This document shows, piece after piece, positions 51,141 through 59,450 of a DNA stretch of 64,000 nucleotides; positions within the stretch are counted from its first letter, which is position 1, and every line of letters begins with the position of its first letter. A model generated the notes under the pieces. The model was not told where the DNA came from and searched no databases. It saw only the letters and a program-made list of their open reading frames with translations. Source of the stretch: Acuticoccus mangrovi. Its GTDB lineage: Bacteria; Pseudomonadota; Alphaproteobacteria; Rhizobiales; Amorphaceae. Position numbers and translations under genes: made by a program. The stretch covers positions 1 to 64,000 of the forward strand of contig NZ_JAEKJA010000001.1 in assembly GCF_016411865.1 (NCBI RefSeq), in the 5' to 3' direction.

Positions 51141-51451
51141 CGCACTCCCCATGGGTCGCGGCCGAGAAGGTGGCGGGCGGCGGGCCGCACGCCATCGCGT
51201 GCCGCAGCGCGGGCGGCTGCGGGCATCGGTGTCGGTGCGCGTCGGGCCCGAAGGGGCCCTCTGTCGCGCCTGTCGTCGGGTTCGCTTGGGGGCGTCCCGC
51301 GCCCGCCGCACGGATGCCGGGGCGCGCGTCTCCGGCATGAACTGAGGTTTGGAAGCGTGCCCGGCGGTTGCGCTTCTTGTGGTCCGGGCACGCCTCTAGG
51401 GGCTCTTCCTCCCTCGCGGCGCCGGCCGGAGCCGGCGCCTGAGCGCGTTCG
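51141..51451. other. 311-bp gap between livJ-type gene and livH, holding a hairpin
   Basis: No gene is supported here. The open frames that cross the gap have Arg/Pro-rich shadow compositions. A strong hairpin lies close to the binding-protein stop and is listed separately. The rest has no clear promoter or RNA. Confidence 0.45.
51418..51439 (-). terminator. Strong hairpin after the substrate-binding gene, partial terminator or stabiliser
   Basis: GGCGCCGGC and GCCGGCGCC form a perfect 9-bp GC stem with a 4-base loop 12 bases past the stop codon (minus strand). No T-run follows, so it may attenuate rather than terminate. This fits higher expression of binding protein than of the transporter subunits. 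Confidence 0.5.
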
Positions 51452-52807
51452 TCAGGCCGCGCAGCCGGCCACTTCGTAGGGGCCGAGCTCGCCGCCGAAG
51501 ATCGAGGCGTCGTAGGTCACCTGGTCGCGCGGCACGACCTTGTAGACTTCGAGAAGGTCGAACTGCGAGGACGGGTCCATGTTGCCGCGCACCACGAGCA
51601 CGTCCTTGAAGCACTGGTGGTCGTCGGCGCGGTAGAGCGTCGGACCGTTGCCCATGCCGTCGAACTCGAAGCCCTCCAGCGCCTTGATCACCTCGGGTGG
51701 GTAGAAGGTGCCGGCGACCTCGCAAGCGTTGGCGTAGAGCAGCGTCTGCACGTAGCAGGTGTGGGCGGCCTGGGAGGGCGGACGGCCATATTCCTGGCCG
51801 AACGACTTGGCGAACGCCTGGCTGCCCGGATCGGTCAGCTTCCAGTCCCAGTTGGAGGTGCCGAAGATGCCCTTCACCGCTTCGCCCGCGCCCTCGGCCA
51901 TCAGCTCCGAGTAGAGCGGCACCACCACCTCGAACTGCTTGCCGTTCACCTGCTTGTCGCGCATGCCGAACTGCACGGCCTGGGTGAGCGAGTTCACCAT
52001 GTCGTTGCCGTAGTGGTTCAGGATGAGGACGTCGGCGCCCGAGTTCAGCACCGGGGTGAGGTACTGCGAGAAGTCGCCCGCGCCGAGCGGGGTGCGGACG
52101 GTCTGCGCGGTCTCCCAGCCGAGCGCCTCGGTGGCGTTCTTGATGGATTCTTCCTGCGTCCAGCCCCAGGTGTAGTCGGCGGTGAGGTGGTAGGCGCGGC
52201 GGTCGGTGCCGAGCACGTCGGCAAGCACCGGGCCGAGCGCCTCGCCGGACATGTAGGCGTTGAAGAAGTGGCGGAAGCCGTAGCGCCGCTTGTCCTTGCC
52301 GGTGGTGTCGTTGGAGTGGGTGAGGCCGCACATGAAGACGACGCCGATCTCCTGCGCCAGCGACTGCTGGGCGATCGCGACGCCCGACGACGAGCCGCCG
52401 GAGAACATGATCGCCCCGTCCTTCTCGATCATGCGGCGGGCGGACGCGCGGGCGGCGTCGGACTTCGTCTGCGTGTCACCGGTGACGAAGGTGACCTTCT
52501 TGCCCAGAATGCCCTTGCCGGTCAGCGAGGACGGCTTGAGCGTGTTCATCATGCCGCCGTCGCCCTCGCCGTTGAGGTGCTTCACGGCGAGCTGGTAGGC
52601 GCGCAGCTCGTCGGCTCCCTCGTCGGCGTAGGGGCCCGTCTGCGGGACGTTGAAGCCCAGCACCACGTTCGCGCCCTGCGGGGCGTTGCAGAATTTCTCC
52701 TGCGCCCACGCCCCCCGCGTGAAGAAGGTGGGCGTGGCGAGCGTCGCTCCGGCGAGCGCGGTGCCGCGCAGGAAGCCTCGGCGGGACGGGCGCTTGAACG
52801 TGTCCAT
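51452..52807 (-). CDS. ABC transporter substrate-binding protein (LivJ/amide-binding type), Tat-exported
   Basis: The 451-residue protein begins with a twin-arginine signal (PSRRGFLRGTALAGATLATP, cleaved near GAWA). The mature protein has NVVLGFNVPQTGPYADEGAD, ARRMIEKDGAIMFSGGSSSG and DYTWGWTQEESIK, typical of type-I periplasmic binding proteins of the HAAT family. It has six or more cysteines, many more than usual, at FCNAP, VFMCGL, HTCYV, NACEV, QCFK and AGCAA. GGGAGG precedes the ATG. It is divergent from the ScfR-type regulator. Confidence 0.9.
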   Translation of the reverse strand: MDTFKRPSRRGFLRGTALAGATLATPTFFTRGAWAQEKFCNAPQGANVVLGFNVPQTGPYADEGADELRAYQLAVKHLNGEGDGGMMNTLKPSSLTGKGILGKKVTFVTGDTQTKSDAARASARRMIEKDGAIMFSGGSSSGVAIAQQSLAQEIGVVFMCGLTHSNDTTGKDKRRYGFRHFFNAYMSGEALGPVLADVLGTDRRAYHLTADYTWGWTQEESIKNATEALGWETAQTVRTPLGAGDFSQYLTPVLNSGADVLILNHYGNDMVNSLTQAVQFGMRDKQVNGKQFEVVVPLYSELMAEGAGEAVKGIFGTSNWDWKLTDPGSQAFAKSFGQEYGRPPSQAAHTCYVQTLLYANACEVAGTFYPPEVIKALEGFEFDGMGNGPTLYRADDHQCFKDVLVVRGNMDPSSQFDLLEVYKVVPRDQVTYDASIFGGELGPYEVAGCAA

Positions 52808-52911
52808 AGTAGTCCTCCCTGGCTGACGGAGCTCGTTCAGCGGCTCCGACTAGGTGCTTCGACCACTAGATCACGCCGCACGACGGTCACAAGTGTGACG
52901 CCGGGAGCTGT

Positions 52912-52929
52912 CAAACTTTTGTAAAGTTG
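52912..52929. promoter_or_regulatory. Candidate regulator site, copy A
   Basis: CAAACTTTTGTAAAGTTG contains a perfect 6-3-6 inverted repeat, AACTTT-TGT-AAAGTT. It lies about 105 bases before the Liv-type binding-protein start. ScfR-type regulators are known to bind such AT-rich dyads. The match to this protein is inference. Confidence 0.5.
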
Positions 52930-53149
52930 CCTCTTTCCGACGCATTTCGCTGTAAACCGGATCACACCCTTCGGTCGGCTCGACCCTTGGACGACCGGGC
53001 GTTCGGGCGCTTTTTCAAAGGTTTGGCGTCGAGTGGGGAGGCATTTCACGCGGCAGGGCCGGCGTGATCGTCGGCCGGCCGCCGGATGTTCCAGGGAGGG
53101 CGACCGTCGTCCTTGTGCAGACGATTGCGAGCGTCGGCCTTTGCCCTTG

Positions 53150-53167
53150 CAAACTTCTGTAAAGTTG
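53150..53167. promoter_or_regulatory. Candidate regulator site, copy B
   Basis: CAAACTTCTGTAAAGTTG differs from copy A by one base in 18. It lies about 65 bases before the ScfR-type regulator start, a position that fits autoregulation. Confidence 0.5.
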
Positions 53168-53231
53168 CGAGGCTATCGCGGCGACGACAGTAAAACCATC
53201 ACAACAGTCGCGGCGGGGAAACAGGGTCTTC

Positions 53232-54632
53232 ATGGCGACGGCGCAGCGCGTCCCGATCGGCGATCGCATCCGCAACCAGCGGCGCACCGCGGGGGTGACG
53301 CAGCGTGACCTCGCCTCCGCCGTCGGCGTGTCGCCGGCCTATCTCTCCCTCATCGAGAGCGACAAGCGCCAGATCGGCGGGCGCCTGCTGCGCCGCATCG
53401 CCGAGCGGCTCGGCGTGCCGGCGGAGGCCTTCACCGCCGTCAGCGACGACCGCCTCGCCGCCGATCTCGACGAGGTCTCCCGCTCCTTCGACGAGGGGCC
53501 GCCGGGCAACGCCGCCGAGCTCGTCGCCTTTTCCCCGGCCTGGGCGCGCACGGTGCTGGAGCTCCACGCCCGCTCCCTCACCGCCGAGGCCCGCGCCTTC
53601 CGCCTCGCCGACCGCTTCGCCCGCGACCCGCAGTGGACCTCGTTCGCCCACGACATCCTCTCGCGCATCACCTCGATCCGCTCCGCTGCCGAGATCCTGA
53701 GCGATTTCGATACGATGGACGACACCGTGCGGCGCCGCTTCACCGGCACCCTGGTGTCGGAGAGCGCCCGCCTCACGGACGTCGCCCGCGACATGATCGA
53801 GGCGCTCCAGTCCGGCACCGCCGTCGACGCCGCCGGCGCCGACGTGCGCGAGGTCGACGCCTTCCTTCAGGACCACAACAACTTCTTCGAGGTGATCGAG
53901 CAGGAGGCCGGCCGCATCGAGGAGAAGGTGCCCGACGGCCTCACTCCGAGCCAGCGCTTCGCGGTGGCGCGCGAGATCGTGGCGCGCCACCTGCCGGAGG
54001 TGATCGCCGACGAGATCGGCGGCAACACCTTCCGCACCGAGGGGGCCGAGCGGCGCGCCCGCGGCGCGCTCTGGCGCTACGCGGCGGGCGCCTTCCTGAT
54101 GCCCTACGGGGCGTTTCTGGAAGCCGCCTGGGCCACCCGCTACGATGTCGACGCCCTCGGCCTCACCTTTCAGGCGACCTTCGAGCAGGTCGCCCATCGC
54201 CTCGCGACGCTGCGCCGGCCGGGGGCGGAGGGCGTGCCGTTCGCGTTTCTGCGCGTCGACCCGGCCGGGACCGTCTCGAAGCGCCTGTCGACGCCGGAGC
54301 TGCGCCTTCCCCTCTTCGGCGCGTGTCCCTTGTGGGTCATCTACGAGACCTTCGCGCTGCCGGGCCGCACCCTCGCCCAGCTCGTCGACCTCGACGGCGA
54401 GCGCTTCCTCCTCATCGCCCGGGCGCTCGAGAAGACCATGCGCCGACAGGCCCAGCCTCCCGTGCGCTTCGCCGTCATGCTGGGCATGGAGGCGAGCCGG
54501 CTCGACGAGGTGGTCTACGGCGACGCCTTCGCCTCCGGCCGCGACAGCGTGGTCACCCGGGCGGGCTACGAGTGCCTGTCCTGCAAGCGGTCCGACTGCG
54601 CCCAGCGCGCCCACGGCAGCGCAGGGGCGTGA
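53232..54632 (+). CDS. XRE-family ScfR-type regulator with a kinase-dimerisation-like segment
   Basis: The 466-residue protein has an N-terminal HTH (IGDRIRNQRRTAGVTQRDLA, VGVSPAYLSLIESDKRQIGG). Residues 130–195 look like a HisKA dimerisation helix pair: SFAHDILSRITSIRSAAEIL with His140, then FTGTLVSESARLTDVARDMI. The C-terminal half (ALWRYAAGAFLMPYGAFLEA, LTFQATFEQVAHRLATLRRP) is the short-chain-fatty-acyl regulator domain, ending with a cysteine cluster, CLSCKRSDCAQRAHG. It likely senses short-chain acyl-CoA. It heads an operon with a receiver and an SLC5 kinase. Confidence 0.85.
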   Translation: MATAQRVPIGDRIRNQRRTAGVTQRDLASAVGVSPAYLSLIESDKRQIGGRLLRRIAERLGVPAEAFTAVSDDRLAADLDEVSRSFDEGPPGNAAELVAFSPAWARTVLELHARSLTAEARAFRLADRFARDPQWTSFAHDILSRITSIRSAAEILSDFDTMDDTVRRRFTGTLVSESARLTDVARDMIEALQSGTAVDAAGADVREVDAFLQDHNNFFEVIEQEAGRIEEKVPDGLTPSQRFAVAREIVARHLPEVIADEIGGNTFRTEGAERRARGALWRYAAGAFLMPYGAFLEAAWATRYDVDALGLTFQATFEQVAHRLATLRRPGAEGVPFAFLRVDPAGTVSKRLSTPELRLPLFGACPLWVIYETFALPGRTLAQLVDLDGERFLLIARALEKTMRRQAQPPVRFAVMLGMEASRLDEVVYGDAFASGRDSVVTRAGYECLSCKRSDCAQRAHGSAGA

Positions 54633-54634
54633 CG

Positions 54635-54991
54635 ATGGCCCGCGTCCTCATCGTCGAAGACGAGCCGCACATCGCCGAGGCGCTGGTGTTTCTCCTGGAA
54701 CGGGAGGGCTTCTCGCCGATCGTCGTCACCGACGGGGACAGCGCGATCGCCGCGCTCGAGGGGACGGACCTCCTGATCCTCGACGTGATGCTGCCGGGCC
54801 GCTCCGGCTTCGAGATCGCCGCCGCCGTGCGCGAGATGGAGCATCCGCCGAAGACCTGCGTCCTCACCGCCAAGGGACAGGCCGCCGACCGGGAGCGGAT
54901 GAACGCGCTCGGCGTCGACGCCTTCGTTACCAAGCCCTTCTCCAACCGCGCCCTCATGGACACCGTGCGGGCGCTCCTCGCCGAAGCATGA
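54635..54991 (+). CDS. Single-domain response regulator
   Basis: The 118-residue protein is a lone receiver: VEDE near the N-terminus, phospho-acceptor Asp50 in LLILDVMLPGRSG, Thr in CVLTAKG and Lys in FVTKPFSN. It has no output domain. It lies two bases after the ScfR-type gene and overlaps the next gene by ATGA. It probably receives phosphate from the SLC5-kinase two genes downstream. Confidence 0.92.
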   Translation: MARVLIVEDEPHIAEALVFLLEREGFSPIVVTDGDSAIAALEGTDLLILDVMLPGRSGFEIAAAVREMEHPPKTCVLTAKGQAADRERMNALGVDAFVTKPFSNRALMDTVRALLAEA

Positions 54992-55224
54992 ACGCCGAAG
55001 AGCCCGGCGAGCCCACCCCGCCGGCGAGCCGCGCCCGCAGCGACGGGCGCACCCTCCTCGCCATCGCGGGCCCGGTGCTCTTCACGCCGCCCGCGATGGC
55101 GCTCGCCGACCGCGACTTCAGCGTGTCGGGGGTGCCGGCCGTCGTCGTCTACGTGTTCCTCGCGTGGTTCGTGGGGATCCTCCTCACCCGCTGGCTCGCC
55201 CGGTCGCGGCGCGAGGGACGATGA
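54988..55224 (+). CDS. 78-residue membrane protein between receiver and SLC5 kinase
   Basis: This small protein has a charged N-terminus and two hydrophobic segments, TLLAIAGPVLFTPPAMALA and VPAVVVYVFLAWFVGILLTR, and ends in a basic tail. Both ends are coupled to neighbours by ATGA overlaps, which argues that it is real. I do not recognise the family with certainty. By analogy with the small proteins that accompany SLC5 and acetate symporters, it may be an accessory subunit of the downstream sensor. Confidence 0.75.
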   Translation: MNAEEPGEPTPPASRARSDGRTLLAIAGPVLFTPPAMALADRDFSVSGVPAVVVYVFLAWFVGILLTRWLARSRREGR

Positions 55225-57860
55225 TGCTCGGCGCCGGCCACGTCCTCACCGTCGGCGGCGGCTATCTGGCGCTTCTCTTCATCATCGCCTTCCTCACCGA
55301 CCGCCTCGCCGCCGCCGGCCGCGCCCGCTTCCTCATGTCGCCGGTGGTCTACACCCTGTCGCTCGCCGTCTACTGCACGTCGTGGACCTTCTATGGCGCG
55401 GTGGGAACGGCGGTCCGCTCCGGCCTCGAGTTCGTGACGATCTATATCGGCCCGACGCTCGCGCTGATGGCGTGGTGGCTCTTCCTGCCGAAGCTGGTGC
55501 GCGTCGCGAAGGCCCAGCGCGTCACCTCCATCGCCGACTTCCTGTCCGCCCGCTACGGCAAGAGCCGGCCGGTGGCGGTGCTCGTCACCTTCATCGCGAT
55601 CGCCTCCATCACCCCCTACATCGCCCTCCAGCTCCTCGCGGTCAGCCTCTCCTTCACGGCGCTGGTGGGGGAGGCGGGGGATGGCGCCGACACCGCCTTC
55701 TGGGTGGCCGTCGCCATGGTGTTCTTCGTCTGCATGTTCGGCACGCGCCGCCTCAATGCCGACGAGAGCCAGCCCGGCATCGTCGCGGCGATCGCCTTCG
55801 AATCGATCGTCAAGATGGCGGCGCTGCTCGCCATCAGCCTCTTCGCCGTCCTGCTGCTGCCGCGGGGGGCGACGCCGGGGGCGGCGTTCGAGGACTGGCA
55901 CCGGGCGCTCGCCGCGGTCGGCTCGATGCGGCCGGACGGGGAGATGCGCTGGCTCGTCCTCAACGCCCTCTCGGCGGCCGCCATCGTCTGCCTGCCACGC
56001 CAGTTTCAGGTGGCTGTGGTGGAGAACCGCAGCGAGAGCCACGTCGCCGTCGCCTCCTGGCTCTTCCCCCTCTACCTCTTCCTGATGACGCTCGGCGTCC
56101 TGCCGATCGCCGCCGCCGGCCTCACCGGGCTGCCGGCCGGGGCCGAGCCCGATCTCTTCGTCCTGTCGCTGCCACTCGCCCACGGCTCCGACGTCCTCGC
56201 GATCGCCGCCTTCATCGGCGGCCTGTCGGCGGCGACCTCGATGGTCATCGTCGCCTCGCTGGCGCTCGCGGTGATGATCTCCAACCACCTCGTCGCCCCC
56301 GAGCTCGCCGACCGGCCGGGGCGCTCGCCCACGGGGCTCACCTCGGCGGTGCTCTTCACCCGGCGCGTCGCCATCGCCACCGTGCTCGGCCTCGGCTATC
56401 TCTACAGCCGGGCGAGCGGCGGGGACGCGGGCCTCGCCTCGATCGGCCTCATCGCCTTCGCCGGGGTCGCGCAGTTCGCGCCCGCCCTCATCGGCGGCAT
56501 CTTCTGGCGCAACGCCAACCGCTTCGGCGCCACCGCCGGGCTCGGTGCGGGGGCGGTCGTCTGGCTCTTCACGCTGCTCCTGCCGAGCTTCGGGGTGGCG
56601 ACCGGCATCGTCGCGATGTTGCGCCATGTGCTCCTGCCGGAAGCGCTCGCCGGGGCGGACGGCGTCGACCCTCTCGTCTTCGGCGCGAGCCTCTCCCTCG
56701 CCGTCAACCTCTTCCTCTACGCGGTGGTCTCCCTCGCCACGAAGGGCGAGGTGATCGACGAGCTGCAGGCCACCCTCTTCGTCGACGCCCTTCACCGCGG
56801 CGGGCCGGAGCCGACATTGCGCCGCTCCGCCCAGAGGCGCGACCTCTACCGCCTCGCCCAGCGCATCCTCGGCCCCGTGCGCGCCCACGCGATCTTCCAG
56901 GAGAAGGGGTTCGCGGTGGACGAGCAGCCCGCCGATTCGGCCTTCGTCGCCCACGTCGAGCGCGAGATCGGCTACGCCGTGGGGGCGGCCTCGGCGCACA
57001 CCCTCGTCGCCCGCGTCGCCACCGGCGAGCCGCTCAGCGTCGACGCCGCGATCACGCTCCTGCGCGAGACGCAGGACGCGATGGCCGCCGCCCGCGCCCT
57101 CGGGGTGCGCTCGGTGGAGCTCGAGCGCACCGCCGCCGAGCTCCGGTCGGCCAACGCCGCCCTCACCGACCTCCTCACCGAGAAGGACGACTTCCTCTCC
57201 CGCGTCAGCCATGAGATGCGCACCCCGCTCACCGCCATCCGCTCCTTCGCCGAGCTGCTCGCCGAAGGGCCGCACGACGCCGTCCGCCAGGCCCGCTTCA
57301 TCGCCATCATATCGAGCGAGGCGGAGCGCCTGACGCGCCTGCTCGACGACATCCTCGACCTCGGCCGGCTCGAAGCGGGCATGGCGCCGATGCATCCCGA
57401 GCCGATCGACGTGACCGCCGTGGCGCGCGCCTCGGTGATGGCGATGGAGGGGTTTGCCGAGCGCTCCGGCGTGCGGCTGCGCCTCGAAGCCGGCGCGCCG
57501 GTGCCCGCCCACGCCGACGCCGACCGGCTGAAACAGGTGGTCGTGAACCTCATTTCCAACGCCGTGAAGTTCTCCGGCGGCGCGGACGAGGTGGTGGTCG
57601 AGGTCGCGGTGGAGGAGGGGCTCGCCACGATCCGCGTGCGCGACGGCGGCCGCGGCATCTCCGAGGCGATCCGCCCGCGCCTCTTCACGAAGTTCGCCGG
57701 CAGCTTCGACCAGGACAACCGCAACGGCGCGGGTCTCGGCCTCGCGATCTCGCGTCAGATCATGGCCGGGCTCGGCGGCGATCTCGTCCTCGAGGACACC
57801 GGTCCGCAGGGCACCACGTTCGCCGCCCGGCTGCCGCGCGACGCGGCCATCGCGGCCTGA
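55221..57860 (+). CDS. SLC5 sodium:solute symporter-type sensor histidine kinase (CrbS-like)
   Basis: The 879-residue protein has about 13 transmembrane segments forming an SLC5 domain (residues 1–510: YTLSLAVYCTSWTFYGAVGT, VTSIADFLSARYGKSRPVAV, SDVLAIAAFIGGLSAATSMV). A linker and coiled segment follow (LERTAAELRSANAALTDLLT). The HisKA (His664 in SRVSHEMRTPLTAIRSFAEL) and HATPase domains (NLISNAVKFSGG, DGGRGISEAI, AGLGLAISRQ) complete it. In CrbS/CrbR this architecture senses acetate. Here the receiver is the separate upstream gene. The transported or sensed ligand is unknown. Confidence 0.9.
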   Translation: MMLGAGHVLTVGGGYLALLFIIAFLTDRLAAAGRARFLMSPVVYTLSLAVYCTSWTFYGAVGTAVRSGLEFVTIYIGPTLALMAWWLFLPKLVRVAKAQRVTSIADFLSARYGKSRPVAVLVTFIAIASITPYIALQLLAVSLSFTALVGEAGDGADTAFWVAVAMVFFVCMFGTRRLNADESQPGIVAAIAFESIVKMAALLAISLFAVLLLPRGATPGAAFEDWHRALAAVGSMRPDGEMRWLVLNALSAAAIVCLPRQFQVAVVENRSESHVAVASWLFPLYLFLMTLGVLPIAAAGLTGLPAGAEPDLFVLSLPLAHGSDVLAIAAFIGGLSAATSMVIVASLALAVMISNHLVAPELADRPGRSPTGLTSAVLFTRRVAIATVLGLGYLYSRASGGDAGLASIGLIAFAGVAQFAPALIGGIFWRNANRFGATAGLGAGAVVWLFTLLLPSFGVATGIVAMLRHVLLPEALAGADGVDPLVFGASLSLAVNLFLYAVVSLATKGEVIDELQATLFVDALHRGGPEPTLRRSAQRRDLYRLAQRILGPVRAHAIFQEKGFAVDEQPADSAFVAHVEREIGYAVGAASAHTLVARVATGEPLSVDAAITLLRETQDAMAAARALGVRSVELERTAAELRSANAALTDLLTEKDDFLSRVSHEMRTPLTAIRSFAELLAEGPHDAVRQARFIAIISSEAERLTRLLDDILDLGRLEAGMAPMHPEPIDVTAVARASVMAMEGFAERSGVRLRLEAGAPVPAHADADRLKQVVVNLISNAVKFSGGADEVVVEVAVEEGLATIRVRDGGRGISEAIRPRLFTKFAGSFDQDNRNGAGLGLAISRQIMAGLGGDLVLEDTGPQGTTFAARLPRDAAIAA

Positions 57861-57885
57861 GGCCGGCGCTCCCGGGGCGGCGCTC

Positions 57886-58566
57886 TCAGGCGGCTGCGCG
57901 GGGGGCGAGGAGGGAAAGGATCGCCTCGCCGATGTCCTCGCCCCGGCCGAGCGCCCGCTCTGGCTGAAGCTCGGCCATTGGCACGTCGGTATAGCCATAG
58001 GTGAGCCCCACCATGGGTACGCCCGCCGCCCGCGCCGTCTCCCGGTCGACGGCGCTGTCGCCGACGAACACCGTCTGCGCCGAAGCCCCGCCCGCCCGCT
58101 CGATGGTCAGGAGGAGATGCCGCGGGTCGGGCTTGGAGTAGGCGAACGTGTCGCGCCCGGCCACCGTCACGAAGCGGGAGAGGAGGCCGAGCGAATCGAG
58201 AAGCTCGCTCGCGAGCCCCTCGAGCTTGTTGGTGCACACCGCGAGGGTGACGTCGGCCTGCTCCAGCCGGTCGAGCGCGTCGAGGATCTCGGGAAAGGGT
58301 CGGCTCAGCCGGGCGATGCGGCTCGTATATTCGGTGAGGAAGTCGGCGTGGAGACCGTCGATCTCGGCCTCGCTCAGCGTCGCCCCGCCCGCGGCGAGGA
58401 CGGCGCCGATCATCGCCCGCGCGCCGAAGCTGATCGCCGGGCGCACCTTGTCGTCCGGCGCCGCCGGCACTCCGACGCGGCCGAGCACGACGTTGGCGGT
58501 GTCGATGAGGTCGGGCGCGGTATCCACCAGCGTACCGTCGAGATCGAATACCGCCAAACCGCCCAT
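57886..58566 (-). CDS. gph: Phosphoglycolate phosphatase-type HAD hydrolase
   Basis: The 226-residue protein begins AVFDLDGTLVDTAPDLIDTA, the HAD motif I of Gph. Motif II is in LAVCTNKLEG, motif III Lys in YSKPDPRHLL and motif IV in FVGDSAVDRETARAAGVPMV. It dephosphorylates 2-phosphoglycolate. The ATG at 58566 has AAGGAG nine bases upstream. It is divergent from the DUF2059 gene. Confidence 0.89.
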   Translation of the reverse strand: MGGLAVFDLDGTLVDTAPDLIDTANVVLGRVGVPAAPDDKVRPAISFGARAMIGAVLAAGGATLSEAEIDGLHADFLTEYTSRIARLSRPFPEILDALDRLEQADVTLAVCTNKLEGLASELLDSLGLLSRFVTVAGRDTFAYSKPDPRHLLLTIERAGGASAQTVFVGDSAVDRETARAAGVPMVGLTYGYTDVPMAELQPERALGRGEDIGEAILSLLAPRAAA

Positions 58567-58725
58567 CGCCGTCGTCTCCTTGTCCGGTGTCCGGGCCAGC
58601 CATAATGCAAGTCGATGGGGAACCGCCACCCGGCGAGCCGCTATGCCGCCACCGGCAGGCTTGCATGTTGGGGCGCGAGTTGCTTCAAGCCCAACCATCG
58701 CAGTCCGCCTGTCATGGGATCACCA

Positions 58726-59256
58726 ATGCGTATCAGAGCTCTCATCGCCGCGTTCGCCGCCAGCCTCGTACTGGCCGCACCCGCCCTCGCGCAGACCGCC
58801 GGTGGCGCGCCGGCGGCCGCTTCCGCGGACGAGGACTTCAGCCCATCCCACCTTGCCCTCGCCCAGGATGTCATCGATCTGACCCGCTCCGATCAGGCCT
58901 TCGACGACATCCTTCCCCGCATCGCCGACCAGACCAAGACGATCTTCATCCGCTCCAATCCGGCGCTCACCCGCGAGATCGAGGAGACCGTGCTCGATGT
59001 GGCGCTGAGCTTCGCGGCCCGCCGCGTCGAGCTGCAGCGGACGCTCCAGCTCATCTGGGCGCGTCGCTTCAGCGAAGCCGAGCTCGCCGAGCTGAAGGCG
59101 TTCTTCCAGACCGACGTCGGCGCGAAGTTCGTGGAGGCGACCCCCGTGATCACCGCTCTCGCGCTCGGCGCCGGCCGCCAGTGGGAGCAGAACCTCGCCG
59201 CCGCCATGGTCGAGGAAACGCGTGCCAAGCTGCGCGAGAAGGGTCACGCCCTCTGA
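58726..59256 (+). CDS. DUF2059 domain periplasmic protein
   Basis: The 176-residue protein has a signal peptide (MRIRALIAAFAASLVLAAPA, cut near ALAQ). The DUF2059 core follows: FSPSHLALAQDVIDLTRSDQ, LPRIADQTKTIFI, LIWARRFSEAELAELKAFFQ and TDVGAKFVEATPVITALALG. Function is unknown. The gph–DUF2059–gor order is conserved in related bacteria. The ATG at 58714 is an alternative start. Confidence 0.86.
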   Translation: MRIRALIAAFAASLVLAAPALAQTAGGAPAAASADEDFSPSHLALAQDVIDLTRSDQAFDDILPRIADQTKTIFIRSNPALTREIEETVLDVALSFAARRVELQRTLQLIWARRFSEAELAELKAFFQTDVGAKFVEATPVITALALGAGRQWEQNLAAAMVEETRAKLREKGHAL

Positions 59257-59323
59257 GGCTGCCCGTCTGAGGCAGATCTGATGCGATTGGACAACGGGGC
59301 GCCGGCTCGCCACATCGCAACAT

Positions 59324-59346
59324 GGCCCTCGCGCTCGGCGAGGGCC
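59324..59346. terminator. Hairpin between DUF2059 gene and gor
   Basis: GGCCCTCGC and GCGAGGGCC form a perfect 9-bp stem with a 5-base loop, followed by TTCGGCATCTT, which is a weak T-tract. It is the likely terminator of the DUF2059 gene, leaving about 100 bases for the gor promoter. Confidence 0.55.
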
Positions 59347-59450
59347 TTCGGCATCTTGCCGACGAGGCGTCGGACCGTTCCGGCTGAGACGCGGTCCGAT
59401 CGATGTCCGGCTGTCGTGCCCCTTTGGGGCATCGCGCAAGGAGGCGCCGC

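Larger units (their letters stand above)
52808..53231. promoter_or_regulatory. 424-bp divergent region with paired AACTTT/AAAGTT dyads
   Basis: This region separates the Liv-type binding protein from the ScfR-type regulator. It is AT-richer than the flanks and has no gene. Two near-identical 18-bp elements are listed separately. Other partial copies (TGTAAA-containing words near 52950 and 53190) may be half-sites. Confidence 0.55.

Noticed and set aside
55149-57998. Antisense open frame of 949 codons opposite the SLC5 kinase
   Set aside because: The composition is dominated by Arg, Glu, Asp, Gly and His as in other shadow frames, and the sense frame has clear transporter and kinase motifs.
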